A DNA stretch of 43,703 nt from positions 1-43,703 of the forward strand of contig PAPB01000032.1 in assembly GCA_002708715.1 (NCBI GenBank), read 5' to 3'. Below are positions 35,248 to 43,354 of this stretch, piece by piece. The translations under genes were made by a program, and so were the position numbers. Position 1 is the first letter of the stretch. Each line of letters opens with the position of its first letter. The notes beneath the pieces were generated by a model. The model made no database searches and was not told the DNA's origin. It saw nothing but the letters and a program-made list of their open reading frames with translations. This DNA is from Fidelibacterota bacterium. Lineage in GTDB: Bacteria; Fidelibacterota; Marinisomatia; Marinisomatales; UBA1611.

Positions 35248-35667
35248 TTGAACACATTAGATAAAAAAATTGTATTTACAAATGGTTGTTTTGATTTATT
35301 ACATCAAGGTCATATTGATTTATTATTTAAGGCTTCCAAATATGGTGACAAGTTAATTGTAGGATTGAACTCTGATGATTCTGTTAAATTATTAAAAGGT
35401 GAAAGTCGTCCTGTAGAAAATCAAAATAAAAGAAGAAATAAACTTTTGCAATTAAATTATATTGATGATGTCCATATATTTAACGAAGAAACGCCTTTAA
35501 ATCTTATTCACTTAATTCGTCCTGATATATTGGTTAAGGGTGGTGATTATAATATCAATGATATTGTAGGTGCAAAAGATGTTGTTAAATGGGGTGGACG
35601 TGTAATTGTAATTCCATTAACTCCTGGTTATAGTACAACTTTATCTATAAAAAACCAGAATAAATGA
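35248..35667 (+). CDS. RfaE2/HldE-C-like nucleotidyltransferase
   Basis: A 139-aa cytidylyltransferase-fold protein. FTNGCFDLLHQGHIDLL (about 10-26) holds the HxGH nucleotide motif. LKGESRPVENQNKR, EETPLNLIHLIRPDILVKGGDY and YSTTLSI match the ADP-heptose synthase (RfaE domain II) family, which transfers AMP to heptose 1-phosphate. No kinase domain (RfaE1) is fused or adjacent. The start is TTG 35248. The same fold occurs in the N-terminus of the PEP mutase fusion, but this protein has the RfaE2-specific motifs. Confidence 0.85.
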   Translation: MNTLDKKIVFTNGCFDLLHQGHIDLLFKASKYGDKLIVGLNSDDSVKLLKGESRPVENQNKRRNKLLQLNYIDDVHIFNEETPLNLIHLIRPDILVKGGDYNINDIVGAKDVVKWGGRVIVIPLTPGYSTTLSIKNQNK

Positions 35668-35727
35668 AGGTCTTGTCTTAAATTATAATTTGAGTTAAAA
35701 TCCATCGCGGAGTTTCACTAAAACCCT

Positions 35728-37365
35728 TTGAGTAAGTCATTTAGAGAAATTATAATAATCTTAATCTGCGCCGTAGGTTTTCTTGGTGCAAAGGCTAAAA
35801 ACGTCTCAAATGTATTTCCCAATACATCTGTATTTACTGCAAGAAATGATTCAAGCATCACTATAGATGAAACGCAAAATAGATTACCTGCAATAATTAC
35901 AGATGCGAAATTATTGATGTCAGAGGTGGTTATCTCTGATTTTAATAAAGATACTTTAGAAGTGGCTTTTCTTCTTAGTAAGATTTTTGAATTGATGATG
36001 GAGGCAGATCAAATTGGTGGTCAGGATTTGGAGTTTGGAGGTATGAGCCTGGAAGATAAAGAAGAATTTGATAGATTTAATCGGACTTTCACAGACCTAT
36101 ACACACATAAACTTTTAACAGTACAAAATATTAATGCACCCATAATGGCTGAGAAAATTTGGACAGATATTACTGAGGGCATAGAAATTGAGATGGGGGA
36201 AACAAAATTTACAGTTATTGAAGATCGTGATGGACATATACCATTAGTTAGAACAAAGCAAGTTGACCAATATATTAAATATTTCCAAACGAAAGGTCGT
36301 AAGCAATTTCAAATATGGTTAGATCGTTACGCTAAATATAAAGATTTAATCTTACCAATTTTGGCTGAACATGAAATGCCAGAAGAATTAATGTATTTAG
36401 CAATGATTGAATCAGGCCTCAATCCTAAAGCCTATAGCAAGGCAAATGCATCAGGAATGTGGCAATTCATTTATTCGACAGGGAAAAATTATGGTCTTAA
36501 TAGAGATTGGTATAAAGATGAAAGACGTGACCCAGTAAAAGCGACTCATGCTGCTTGTAGATATTTGAAAGATTTATATAAAGAATTTGATAATTGGTAT
36601 TTGGCTTTGGCGGCGTATAATTGTGGTTCAGGAAGAGTAGCGAGGGCATCAAAGCTTCATCAAACATATGATTTTTGGCAGATGCATTCATTACCAAGAG
36701 AAACACGTAATTATCTTCCTTATTTTCTTTCAGCCGCTATAATCGCAAGGTCGCCAGCAGAATATGGATTCAAGCTTCCTAAAAATGTTATACCTTTTAA
36801 ATATGATACGGTTATGCTTGAAAAGAGTTCAGATATAGCAGTTTTGGCAAGAGTTGCTGGTATTAAACCAAAACTCCTAAGAGAGTATAATCCAGAACTA
36901 AGGCAATCAGCTACACCAGAGAGCAAATATGAATTAAAAATTCCAACAGGTGCAAAAAATACATTTTTATCTGCTTGGAAGGCAATTCCAGAAGAAGAAC
37001 GATTTGCACCTCAATTTGTTGTCCATCGGGTTCGCTATGGTGAAAGTCTTTGGACTATATCAAAAAAGTATAATGTATCAATACATGATCTAGCAGCAGT
37101 AAATAAAATTAGAAATAGAAATAAAGTTAGAGTAGGACAAAAGCTCAATGTCCCCCTAAAAGGTGGGCAAGCCTGGGCAAATAGTGGTAAAAGAGGACCC
37201 CCGGGTTATGCGAAACAGATATATAGGGTAAAAAGAGGAGATACTCTAGGGCAGATTGCAGAAAATTTTGGAACGCGAGCGAGTAAAATAAGAAGATGGA
37301 ATAATATGAAATATGGCTCGCATTTAATTCATGCTGGTCAAAAGTTAGTTATATGGGTTAAATAA
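35728..37365 (+). CDS. Lytic transglycosylase with two LysM domains (MltD-like)
   Basis: A 545-aa envelope protein that cleaves peptidoglycan. The TTG start at 35728 gives a signal peptide-like segment (about 1-23, IIIILICAVGFLGAKA). The family 1 transglycosylase (SLT) domain has the catalytic Glu in AMIESGLNPKAYS (about residue 228), SGMWQF near 244 and AAYNCGSGRV near 296. Two LysM units follow: HRVRYGESLWTISKKYN (from about 432) and YRVKRGDTLGQIAENFG (from about 500) to the C-terminus. There is no lipobox, unlike E. coli MltD. It is upstream of the HU gene. Confidence 0.92.
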   Translation: MSKSFREIIIILICAVGFLGAKAKNVSNVFPNTSVFTARNDSSITIDETQNRLPAIITDAKLLMSEVVISDFNKDTLEVAFLLSKIFELMMEADQIGGQDLEFGGMSLEDKEEFDRFNRTFTDLYTHKLLTVQNINAPIMAEKIWTDITEGIEIEMGETKFTVIEDRDGHIPLVRTKQVDQYIKYFQTKGRKQFQIWLDRYAKYKDLILPILAEHEMPEELMYLAMIESGLNPKAYSKANASGMWQFIYSTGKNYGLNRDWYKDERRDPVKATHAACRYLKDLYKEFDNWYLALAAYNCGSGRVARASKLHQTYDFWQMHSLPRETRNYLPYFLSAAIIARSPAEYGFKLPKNVIPFKYDTVMLEKSSDIAVLARVAGIKPKLLREYNPELRQSATPESKYELKIPTGAKNTFLSAWKAIPEEERFAPQFVVHRVRYGESLWTISKKYNVSIHDLAAVNKIRNRNKVRVGQKLNVPLKGGQAWANSGKRGPPGYAKQIYRVKRGDTLGQIAENFGTRASKIRRWNNMKYGSHLIHAGQKLVIWVK

Positions 37366-37404
37366 TAATTTGGATATTGTAAGGTCAATAGCAAGGAGTA
37401 AATA

Positions 37405-37695
37405 ATGACAAAACAAGAAATAGTTGATATAGTCTCAAATGCAACCGGCCTAACAAAAGTTGAGACTGAAACAGTTATGAATGGCGTAATGGGAACTATC
37501 ATAGATTCTCTTGCGAGTAATAATAAAGTTGAATTAAGGGGTTTTGGCACTTTTGGTATAAAACACCGAATGCCTAAAAAGGCAAGAAACCCAGGAACTG
37601 GTGAGGCAGTTTTTTTACCAGAAAGGTTTGTTCCCACCTTTAAACCTAGTAAACTCATGCGTTCTAGAGTGAACGATTTAATTAAAAAGAAATAG
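37405..37695 (+). CDS. HU/IHF-family DNA-binding protein
   Basis: A 96-aa nucleoid protein. MTKQEIVDIVSNATGL and VELRGFGTFGIKHRMPKKAR are the helical and beta-arm regions, with RNPGTGEAVFLPERFVPTFK forming the DNA-gripping arm and KPSKLMR the C-terminal helix. The Pro in the RNPGTGE loop is the intercalating residue typical of the family. An AAGGAGT site precedes the ATG. Whether it acts as HU or IHF is not decided by sequence. It is 11 nt upstream of a small basic protein gene. Confidence 0.93.
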   Translation: MTKQEIVDIVSNATGLTKVETETVMNGVMGTIIDSLASNNKVELRGFGTFGIKHRMPKKARNPGTGEAVFLPERFVPTFKPSKLMRSRVNDLIKKK

Positions 37696-37706
37696 ATAGG
37701 TAATTA

Positions 37707-37802
37707 ATGCCAAGCGGTAAAAAAAGAAAAAAGAAAAAGATGAATACGCATAAACGAAAAAAACGTTTACGTGCGAATAGACATAAGAAAAAGAATAAGT
37801 AA
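37707..37802 (+). CDS. 31-aa AURKAIP1/COX24-domain basic protein, probable ribosome-associated
   Basis: A complete frame, ATG 37707 to TAA 37800-37802, encodes a 31-residue, extremely basic peptide: MPSGKKRKKKKMNTHKRKKR, then a RLRANRHKKK-type tail. THKRKKRLRANRHKKK matches the AURKAIP1/COX24 domain of mitochondrial small-subunit protein mS38, and near-identical small proteins are annotated in Bacteroidota. It is 11 nt after the HU gene, with a GATAGG sequence just upstream, so it is likely co-transcribed. I infer a small ribosomal-subunit role. Confidence 0.85.
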   Translation: MPSGKKRKKKKMNTHKRKKRLRANRHKKKNK

Positions 37803-37858
37803 AAAAATCCTATTAGTATTAGGTAATTTTTGCCTTTATCTAAAAAATAAACTTTTCT

Positions 37859-39070
37859 ATGCCAGAATATCGAAATTATTTTTCGGTCTCTAACCTTAAT
37901 TCAAAAATTAGATATACCTTAGAAGGTAACCTTAAAGGGATTGGAGTTAAAGGGGAATTATCTAATTTCCATCACCATCCAAGTTCTGGACATATGTATT
38001 TCACTTTAAAAGATGAAACTAGTGAAATTCGTTGCGCCATGTTTCGGGGTAATAATCTTCAATTAAAATTCAAGCCTATAGATGGTATGGCGGTGAAGTT
38101 ATATGGTGATGTTACTTTCTATGAGCAAAGAGGCTCTATCCAAATTAAAGTTTCATCAATGGAACCCGAGGGTGTTGGTGAATTGTATAGAGCATTTCAA
38201 AAATTAAAAGAGACTTTAGGAAAAGAAGGATTGTTTGATGATAAGTACAAAAAACCATTACCTTCTTATCCGCATAAGATTGGTATAATCACTTCAAGCT
38301 CAGGAGCTGCATTAAAAGATATTTTAAATGTTTTAGAAAGAAGGGCTCCTCATTTAAAAATCATACTTAAATCCGTAAAGGTACAGGGCCAGGGTGCAAT
38401 TGAAGAAATTGTTCAAGCCATAGAATTATTTAATATTGATAATAGTGTTGATGCTTTAATTCTTGGTAGAGGCGGAGGATCGTTAGAGGATCTTTGGGCT
38501 TTTAATGAGGAAGCTGTTGTAAGATCTATATTCAAATGTACTATACCAATTATAACGGGAATTGGACATGAAACTGATTTTTCAATTGCGGATTTTGTAT
38601 CCGATGTGCGTGCGCCCACACCTTCAGCAGCAGCAGAAATTGTAGCACCATCTAAATCCTCAATATTAAAAGAGTTAAACTCTATAGAAAGTCAAATTAT
38701 AAATTCCATGAAAACAAAGGTTGAAAGATTATGGATAAACACTGATCAGTTTGAAAGAAGTCTCGCTGCTTTACAACCTCAAAAAATAATAAAAAATAAT
38801 TTAGAAATTTTATCTAAGTTAGATCGGCAGATGCATTTTATTATTATTCAAATAGTAAGGCGATATGGGCACAATCTAGAATCTTTATTAAAACGATTGA
38901 TTAATGTGGGTCCTGATAATGTTTTAAAGCGTGGATATTCTATACCATTAGATGGTAATGGGAAAATCATAAAAACTGCTCGACAGATTAAAGTAGGAGA
39001 AATATTTAATTTAAAAACCGCAAAAGGGTCTCTAAGTGCAAAAAAAATATCAGATATTATTAATAATTAG
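37859..39070 (+). CDS. xseA: Exodeoxyribonuclease VII large subunit
   Basis: Catalytic subunit of ExoVII, which degrades single-stranded DNA. The N-terminal OB-fold domain (about 1-100) includes GIGVKGELSNF and SGHMYFTLKDE. The catalytic core has IGIITSSSGAALKDIL (about 140-155), LGRGGGSLEDLWAFNEE near 201 and GIGHETDFSIADFVSD near 233, then RAPTPSAAAE. At 403 aa it is slightly shorter than the E. coli protein, the difference being in the coiled-coil C-terminal half. xseB follows after 17 nt. Confidence 0.96.
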   Translation: MPEYRNYFSVSNLNSKIRYTLEGNLKGIGVKGELSNFHHHPSSGHMYFTLKDETSEIRCAMFRGNNLQLKFKPIDGMAVKLYGDVTFYEQRGSIQIKVSSMEPEGVGELYRAFQKLKETLGKEGLFDDKYKKPLPSYPHKIGIITSSSGAALKDILNVLERRAPHLKIILKSVKVQGQGAIEEIVQAIELFNIDNSVDALILGRGGGSLEDLWAFNEEAVVRSIFKCTIPIITGIGHETDFSIADFVSDVRAPTPSAAAEIVAPSKSSILKELNSIESQIINSMKTKVERLWINTDQFERSLAALQPQKIIKNNLEILSKLDRQMHFIIIQIVRRYGHNLESLLKRLINVGPDNVLKRGYSIPLDGNGKIIKTARQIKVGEIFNLKTAKGSLSAKKISDIINN

Positions 39071-39087
39071 ATTGGTTAAGTTTTAAT

Positions 39088-39321
39088 ATGAAAACACAAA
39101 ATAAAGAACTAAATATTGAATTGTCGTTTGATCGGTTAGAGTCAATAGTCGCTAAGATGGAATCTGGTGATGCAAATTTAGAGCAAAGTTTAATCTGGTT
39201 TGAAGAGGGAATGGAATTGATAAAGGAATGTCAGGCTAGATTAAAAAAAGCAGAACAGAAAGTAGAACGTCTTATTGATGAATCTAAAAATCATAATAAT
39301 GGCGAGGGTCTGGATTTGTGA
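39088..39321 (+). CDS. xseB: Exodeoxyribonuclease VII small subunit
   Basis: The 77-aa partner of XseA. It is a helical hairpin with the family pattern SFDRLESIVAKMESGDANLEQSL (key residues FDRLE and LEQSL) and FEEGMELIKECQARLKKAEQ, which packs around the XseA coiled coil. It lies 17 nt after xseA. Its TGA overlaps the GTG start of nadK. Confidence 0.93.
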   Translation: MKTQNKELNIELSFDRLESIVAKMESGDANLEQSLIWFEEGMELIKECQARLKKAEQKVERLIDESKNHNNGEGLDL

Positions 39322-40193
39322 GTGTAAAGAAATTTGGTATATGGGGAAATACTGATAAGAAAATCTTTTGGGAGATATTACCAGATATCTTATCATGGGC
39401 TATGAAAAAAGAATTAGTTCCATATTTAACAAAACGTATATCTAAAAATAGCAAACTCGATTTTAAAATTATACAATCTCGGGATGATTTTAATAAATTA
39501 GATTTTATGTTAACTCTTGGAGGAGATGGAACTTTTTTATCTTTAGCGAGAGCGATTGAAAATAGAGGCGTTCCTATTTTAGGTATCCATCTAGGGGATT
39601 TAGGATTTTTGGCAAAAGTAACGTTAAAAGATCTTTTTTATAGATTAGATAAAGTAGCAGATGATGAATATATTACAGAAGAAAGAATTTTAATAAAATC
39701 AAAAATAAAAAAAGGTGAAAAAGTAGTAGAGCATATTAGTCTCAATGATTTTGTATTTGCAAATGGAGAACCGCATAGAATGCTTAATACATCTGTAAGT
39801 GTAGATGGTCACTTTGTAGGGAATTATAAAGCAGATGGGTTGATAATATCTACTCCAACAGGTTCTACTGCTTATTCATTGTCCGCTGGTGGTCCAGTGG
39901 TAACACCTAAAGTGGATTCAATTGTTATAACTCCAACTTCAGCTCATACTCTTACTTCAAGGCCTTTAGTGGTTCCAGGAGATTCGAAAATCGTAATAAG
40001 TTTTTCAGGTGCAGCAGATTCGATACGATTTGTTGCAGATGGGCAAATACATGAGATATTAAATTCAGAGTGTGAGGTTGAAGTTGTTAAATCCGATTTT
40101 ACGATACCATTAATTGATTTCGATGATACAGATTATTTTAAAACTTTAAGAACAAAAATGGGATGGGGTAAGAGAGGAGAGGAAACAGTATGA
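39318..40193 (+). CDS. nadK: NAD kinase
   Basis: Phosphorylates NAD to NADP. The catalytic GGDGT motif (about 68-72) lies in LTLGGDGTFLSLARA, followed by NDFVFANGEPHR and the substrate-binding PTGSTAYSLSAGGPVV segment near 180-195. The 291-aa length is normal. The start is GTG 39318, which overlaps the xseB stop (GTGA), and gives MSVKKFGIWGN. It is the last gene of the + strand block and converges on the PhyH operon with only 12 nt between stops. Confidence 0.95.
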   Translation: MSVKKFGIWGNTDKKIFWEILPDILSWAMKKELVPYLTKRISKNSKLDFKIIQSRDDFNKLDFMLTLGGDGTFLSLARAIENRGVPILGIHLGDLGFLAKVTLKDLFYRLDKVADDEYITEERILIKSKIKKGEKVVEHISLNDFVFANGEPHRMLNTSVSVDGHFVGNYKADGLIISTPTGSTAYSLSAGGPVVTPKVDSIVITPTSAHTLTSRPLVVPGDSKIVISFSGAADSIRFVADGQIHEILNSECEVEVVKSDFTIPLIDFDDTDYFKTLRTKMGWGKRGEETV

Positions 40194-40205
40194 TAGATTA
40201 AATAA

Positions 40206-40994
40206 TTAATCTAGAAATTTTTTATATTCATTAAATTTCATATGTTCTTTATGATTAAATTTCGGTCTTTGGACATATTTATTTTTTATTTTATTTTTCT
40301 TTTTTCCTCTTAAAAAAGCACACTCCCAATTTTTTCTTTTTACATATGTGGTTGAAGGAATATACCTTAGAGTAAGACCAATACGCCAATCTGAGGATGT
40401 ATTGGCATTTGATCCATGAATTATGAATGGATTATGTATGGATATATCACCAGGGTTTAGTTCTATATCAATGGCTTTAGTAGTATCCAGTTCATCAAGG
40501 TTAATCGCGAGATCAAGTACATATTTATTAATATTCATTTTTTTCATTTCTGAAGGTTTAAGAAGTCGCTTGTTTTGTGTGCCTGGTATTACTCTCATGC
40601 ATGCATTGTTTTTATTTGAGGGTGTCCCTGCTAGCCATACTGAAGTTACTTTCATCGGCTTAAGAGGCCAATACGATCCATCTTGATGCCAACCTACGGG
40701 CATACCATCTAAAGGTTTTTTTGCAATATAGTGAGCACCAAACAGTGCAATGTCTGGTCCTATTATTACTTCAACAATATCTAAAATATTCTTTTGTTCT
40801 AATAAATGATGAATAAACGGATCATGAATTAACATGTCGTGGTGGAATGCCTCTGGTCGAATGTTTGGGTTTTTATTTTTTAACCATTGAACGTGTTTTT
40901 CGACTTCTAATGCTAACTCTAATGGGATAACATTTCTAATTATTGAATAGCCATTGAGATGATATTCTTTTTTTATTTGTTCAAAATTCATCAT
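40206..40994 (-). CDS. Phytanoyl-CoA dioxygenase (PhyH) family Fe(II)/2-oxoglutarate oxygenase
   Basis: A 262-aa non-haem iron oxygenase. The iron ligands are His and Asp of GWHQDGSYW (about 102 and 104) and a distal His in FIIHGSNANT (about 193). The 2-oxoglutarate Arg lies in DWRIGLTLRYIP. FLNGYSII-like N-terminal sequence (EYHLNGYSIIRNVI) is standard for the family. The substrate is unknown. Its ATG overlaps the stop of the CoA-binding gene upstream in the operon. Some PhyH relatives act on phosphonates (PhnY*), but nothing in the motifs or the immediate operon supports that here. Confidence 0.83.
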   Translation of the reverse strand: MMNFEQIKKEYHLNGYSIIRNVIPLELALEVEKHVQWLKNKNPNIRPEAFHHDMLIHDPFIHHLLEQKNILDIVEVIIGPDIALFGAHYIAKKPLDGMPVGWHQDGSYWPLKPMKVTSVWLAGTPSNKNNACMRVIPGTQNKRLLKPSEMKKMNINKYVLDLAINLDELDTTKAIDIELNPGDISIHNPFIIHGSNANTSSDWRIGLTLRYIPSTTYVKRKNWECAFLRGKKKNKIKNKYVQRPKFNHKEHMKFNEYKKFLD

Positions 40995-41401
40995 TTAAGA
41001 TTTTGGATATTGAGATGATGTTGTCTTAGGATACAATTATCCATAACTACTAATAGTCCTGCATTTTTTGCTAGTTTTTTAGCTTTATAATTAATTACCC
41101 CGTCTTGCATCCATATTGCTTTAACTCCATTCTTTATTGCTGATATTACTACAGGTAAAACATATTCTGATTTACGAAAAATATTAACAGTCTCGATAGT
41201 TGTTTTTATTGTATCTAAATTTGGATAACAGGTCGTATTATTGATTTTTTTATGTAATGGATTAACAGGTATTATTTTATAGCCATGCTGAAGCATGTAT
41301 TGTGAAACAAAATAACTTGGTCTTTCTTTTTTATTGCTGGCTCCAATTACAGCAATATTCTTTAATTTTAAGATTTCTAAAATTTGATTCGTATCATTCA
41401 T
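40991..41401 (-). CDS. CoA-binding domain protein (YccU-like)
   Basis: A 136-aa Rossmann-fold protein of the CoA_binding_2 family. IAVIGASNKKERPSYFVSQY (about 17-36) is the nucleotide loop, IIPVNP follows, and IWMQDGVINYKAKKLAKNAGLLVVMDNC (here key residues WMQDG and VVMDNC) closes the domain, with a conserved His in RQHH near the end. Function in the cell is not established for this family. It overlaps proline dehydrogenase upstream and PhyH downstream by 4 nt each. Confidence 0.85.
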   Translation of the reverse strand: MNDTNQILEILKLKNIAVIGASNKKERPSYFVSQYMLQHGYKIIPVNPLHKKINNTTCYPNLDTIKTTIETVNIFRKSEYVLPVVISAIKNGVKAIWMQDGVINYKAKKLAKNAGLLVVMDNCILRQHHLNIQNLK

Positions 41402-42297
41402 GGTTTTAGTAAATTTTTTAAAACATAAGTTGCTATATTTGGATTTTCTTTTAATCTTCTTATTGAATAGTCAAACCAGTCAGGCCCGAATGGTACATAT
41501 ACCCTTACTTTGTAACCATCTTTAATTAAATTTTCCAAGCGGTCACCCATTGGGACTCCGTATAGAACTTGAAATTCAAAAAGTTCTGAAGGTATATCTT
41601 CAGTTTTTATCCAGTCAAGTAACTCGTCAATTAATTCTTGATCATGAGTGGCGTAACCTGCAAATGCACCTTTTTCAGCCATGCTTTTAGCCATGAGTAT
41701 GAAATTTTTTTGAATATCGTGTTTATTATTATATGCTATTGAAGGTTTTTCTTTATAGATGCCTTTGCAAATTCTCGCATTAAAATTTGGGGTGGCCAAA
41801 TTATTTATGTCTTCTATGCTTCTGTAGAGATATGCTTGTAATGCCACTCCAATATCATTGTAATTTTTTTTACAATCTTTTAATATTTCAAATGTTTGAT
41901 CTGTAAAATTAGAATTCTCCATGTCAATCCGTAAAAAATTATGCAACTCTTTAGCCTTTCTGGCAATCAATTTCATATTTTTGAGTGCTTCAAAATATGA
42001 AATATTTAATCCTATATGAGTTGGTTTAACAGACAGGGTGCAATTTAATTGTTCATCATCAATGCGGTGATACAATTGACAATATTGCTCTGTGATTTTA
42101 TATGCTAAGTCAGTTGAGGTTACGTGTTCTCCAAGAATATCTAAGGTAGCTCGAAAACCTTTTTGATTTATTTTAGATACGGTTAACAATGCCTCATCCA
42201 CGGTTTCGCCAGCTACGTATGGTTTAGCAAATGGTTTTGAAAACCATTTTGGAAGAAGAGGTACTGTTTTTGTTATAATATAATTGAACAATGACAT
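41398..42297 (-). CDS. putA: Proline dehydrogenase (monofunctional)
   Basis: FAD enzyme oxidising proline to pyrroline-5-carboxylate. The barrel shows SVKPTHIGLNISY near 97, RIDMENSNFTD near 123-133, ARICKGIYKEKP near 180, AGYATHDQELI near 215, and the C-terminal signature YVPFGPDWFDYSIRRLKENPN with the substrate-binding Arg pair. At 299 aa it is the stand-alone type without a P5C dehydrogenase domain. It is the first gene of a three-gene minus-strand operon, divergent from nuoA across 148 nt. Confidence 0.92.
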   Translation of the reverse strand: MSLFNYIITKTVPLLPKWFSKPFAKPYVAGETVDEALLTVSKINQKGFRATLDILGEHVTSTDLAYKITEQYCQLYHRIDDEQLNCTLSVKPTHIGLNISYFEALKNMKLIARKAKELHNFLRIDMENSNFTDQTFEILKDCKKNYNDIGVALQAYLYRSIEDINNLATPNFNARICKGIYKEKPSIAYNNKHDIQKNFILMAKSMAEKGAFAGYATHDQELIDELLDWIKTEDIPSELFEFQVLYGVPMGDRLENLIKDGYKVRVYVPFGPDWFDYSIRRLKENPNIATYVLKNLLKP

Positions 42298-42371
42298 ACA
42301 GAAAATTAGAAAAAACTTAATTTTAATTAAATATAATTTAAATATAACTAATAATTAATACTTTATTGTGT

Positions 42372-42402
42372 TTGAAGTTTGATTTGATCCATAAAACTTC
42401 AA
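42372..42402. promoter_or_regulatory. Inverted repeat upstream of nuoA
   Basis: TTGAAGTTT at 42372-42380 and AAACTTCAA at 42394-42402 form a perfect 9-bp inverted repeat with a 13-nt spacer in the proline dehydrogenase-nuoA divergent gap. It could be a dimeric regulator operator or an RNA hairpin. There is no T-tract after it on either strand, so it is not a usual terminator. Confidence 0.45.
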
Positions 42403-42445
42403 CAAGTAGATTAAGAGTCTAATTATTATCCAATAATAAAGATTT

Positions 42446-42862
42446 ATGTATAGAGATTTCGGAACCGTACTTCTTGCTGCTGTAATAGCTATTGTATTTG
42501 TTTGTGTGCCATTAATCCTTCAGTGGTTAGTTGCACCTTCAAATAAAACAGCAGAAAAGTTGCAAACTTATGAATGTGGTGAAGTCGTAGAGGGCTCAGC
42601 ATGGTTACAATTTAATGTTAGGTTTTATGTTATAGCGTTGATTTTCCTCATTTTTGATGTTGAAGTAGTTTTCCTTTTTCCGTGGGCTGTTGTTTTTAAA
42701 GATATGGGAATGGTCGCTTTAGTGGAAATGGGAATTTTTCTATCAATCTTAGTTGTAGGTTTAGCTTATGTGTGGGTTAAGTCTGATTTAGATTGGGTGA
42801 AAAGAACTGTGCGCTATGGAACGGGTAGATATCAAAAAATCGCAATGGATCAGGAAAAATAA
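42446..42862 (+). CDS. nuoA: NADH-quinone oxidoreductase subunit A
   Basis: Membrane subunit of complex I. The 138-aa protein has three hydrophobic helices (about 8-28, 65-85, 93-115). Conserved features are [16 protein letters not shown] (about 37-52), [27 protein letters not shown] (key residues RFY and FDVE) and a charged C-terminus. Its stop abuts the nuoB ATG, consistent with a nuo operon starting here. Confidence 0.96.
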   Translation: MYRDFGTVLLAAVIAIVFVCVPLILQWLVAPSNKTAEKLQTYECGEVVEGSAWLQFNVRFYVIALIFLIFDVEVVFLFPWAVVFKDMGMVALVEMGIFLSILVVGLAYVWVKSDLDWVKRTVRYGTGRYQKIAMDQEK

Positions 42863-43354
42863 ATGGGATTATTAACTAATAAATTTCAAGATAATATTAT
42901 TGTTGAAAAACTCGATAAATTACTTAGTTGGAGTCGTTCAACGAGTCCTTGGTTCTTTCAATTCGGGACTGCTTGTTGTGCGATAGAAATGATGGCAGCT
43001 GCTGCTAGTCGGCATGATATGATGAGGATAGGAGCTATACCACGCTCTTCTCCTAGACAGGCAGATGTTATGATTGTTGCGGGAACGGTTACAATGAAGA
43101 TGGCAATCCGTGTTAAAAAGCTTTATGAACAAATGGCGGATCCAAAATATGTAATTGCTATGGGGTCTTGTGCGACTAGTGGGGGACCATATTGGCAGCA
43201 TGGTTATCATGTCCTCAAGGGAGTCGATATAGTTATTCCAGTAGATGTTTATGTTCCAGGGTGTCCTCCAAGACCAGAGTCTTTAATTGAAGGGATGCTT
43301 AAGTTACAAGAACAGATTCTTCAAGAGCGCCCACTCACAAGAAAAATGGCATGA
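42863..43354 (+). CDS. nuoB: NADH-quinone oxidoreductase subunit B
   Basis: Complex I peripheral-arm subunit carrying the terminal [4Fe-4S] cluster N2. The ligands are the adjacent Cys38 and Cys39 ([11 protein letters not shown]), Cys103 ([10 protein letters not shown]) and Cys134 ([10 protein letters not shown]). [18 protein letters not shown] is also conserved. The 163-aa length is normal. Its stop overlaps the ATG of the repeat-bearing gene that follows in the usual nuoC position. Confidence 0.97.
   Translation: MGLLTNKFQDNIIVEKLDKLLSWSRSTSPWFFQFGTACCAIEMMAAAASRHDMMRIGAIPRSSPRQADVMIVAGTVTMKMAIRVKKLYEQMADPKYVIAMGSCATSGGPYWQHGYHVLKGVDIVIPVDVYVPGCPPRPESLIEGMLKLQEQILQERPLTRKMA

Noticed and set aside
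37808-37830. Hairpin with CCTA/TAGG after the small basic protein as a terminator
   Set aside because: The stem has only 4 bp before a mismatch. The T-run alone is not enough in AT-rich DNA.
40206-40994. PhyH-type oxygenase as part of the phosphonate pathway
   Set aside because: It is 11 kb from the phosphonate genes, in an operon with proline dehydrogenase, and motifs are generic for the family. HEP-converting enzymes HEPD and MpnS are of a different architecture.
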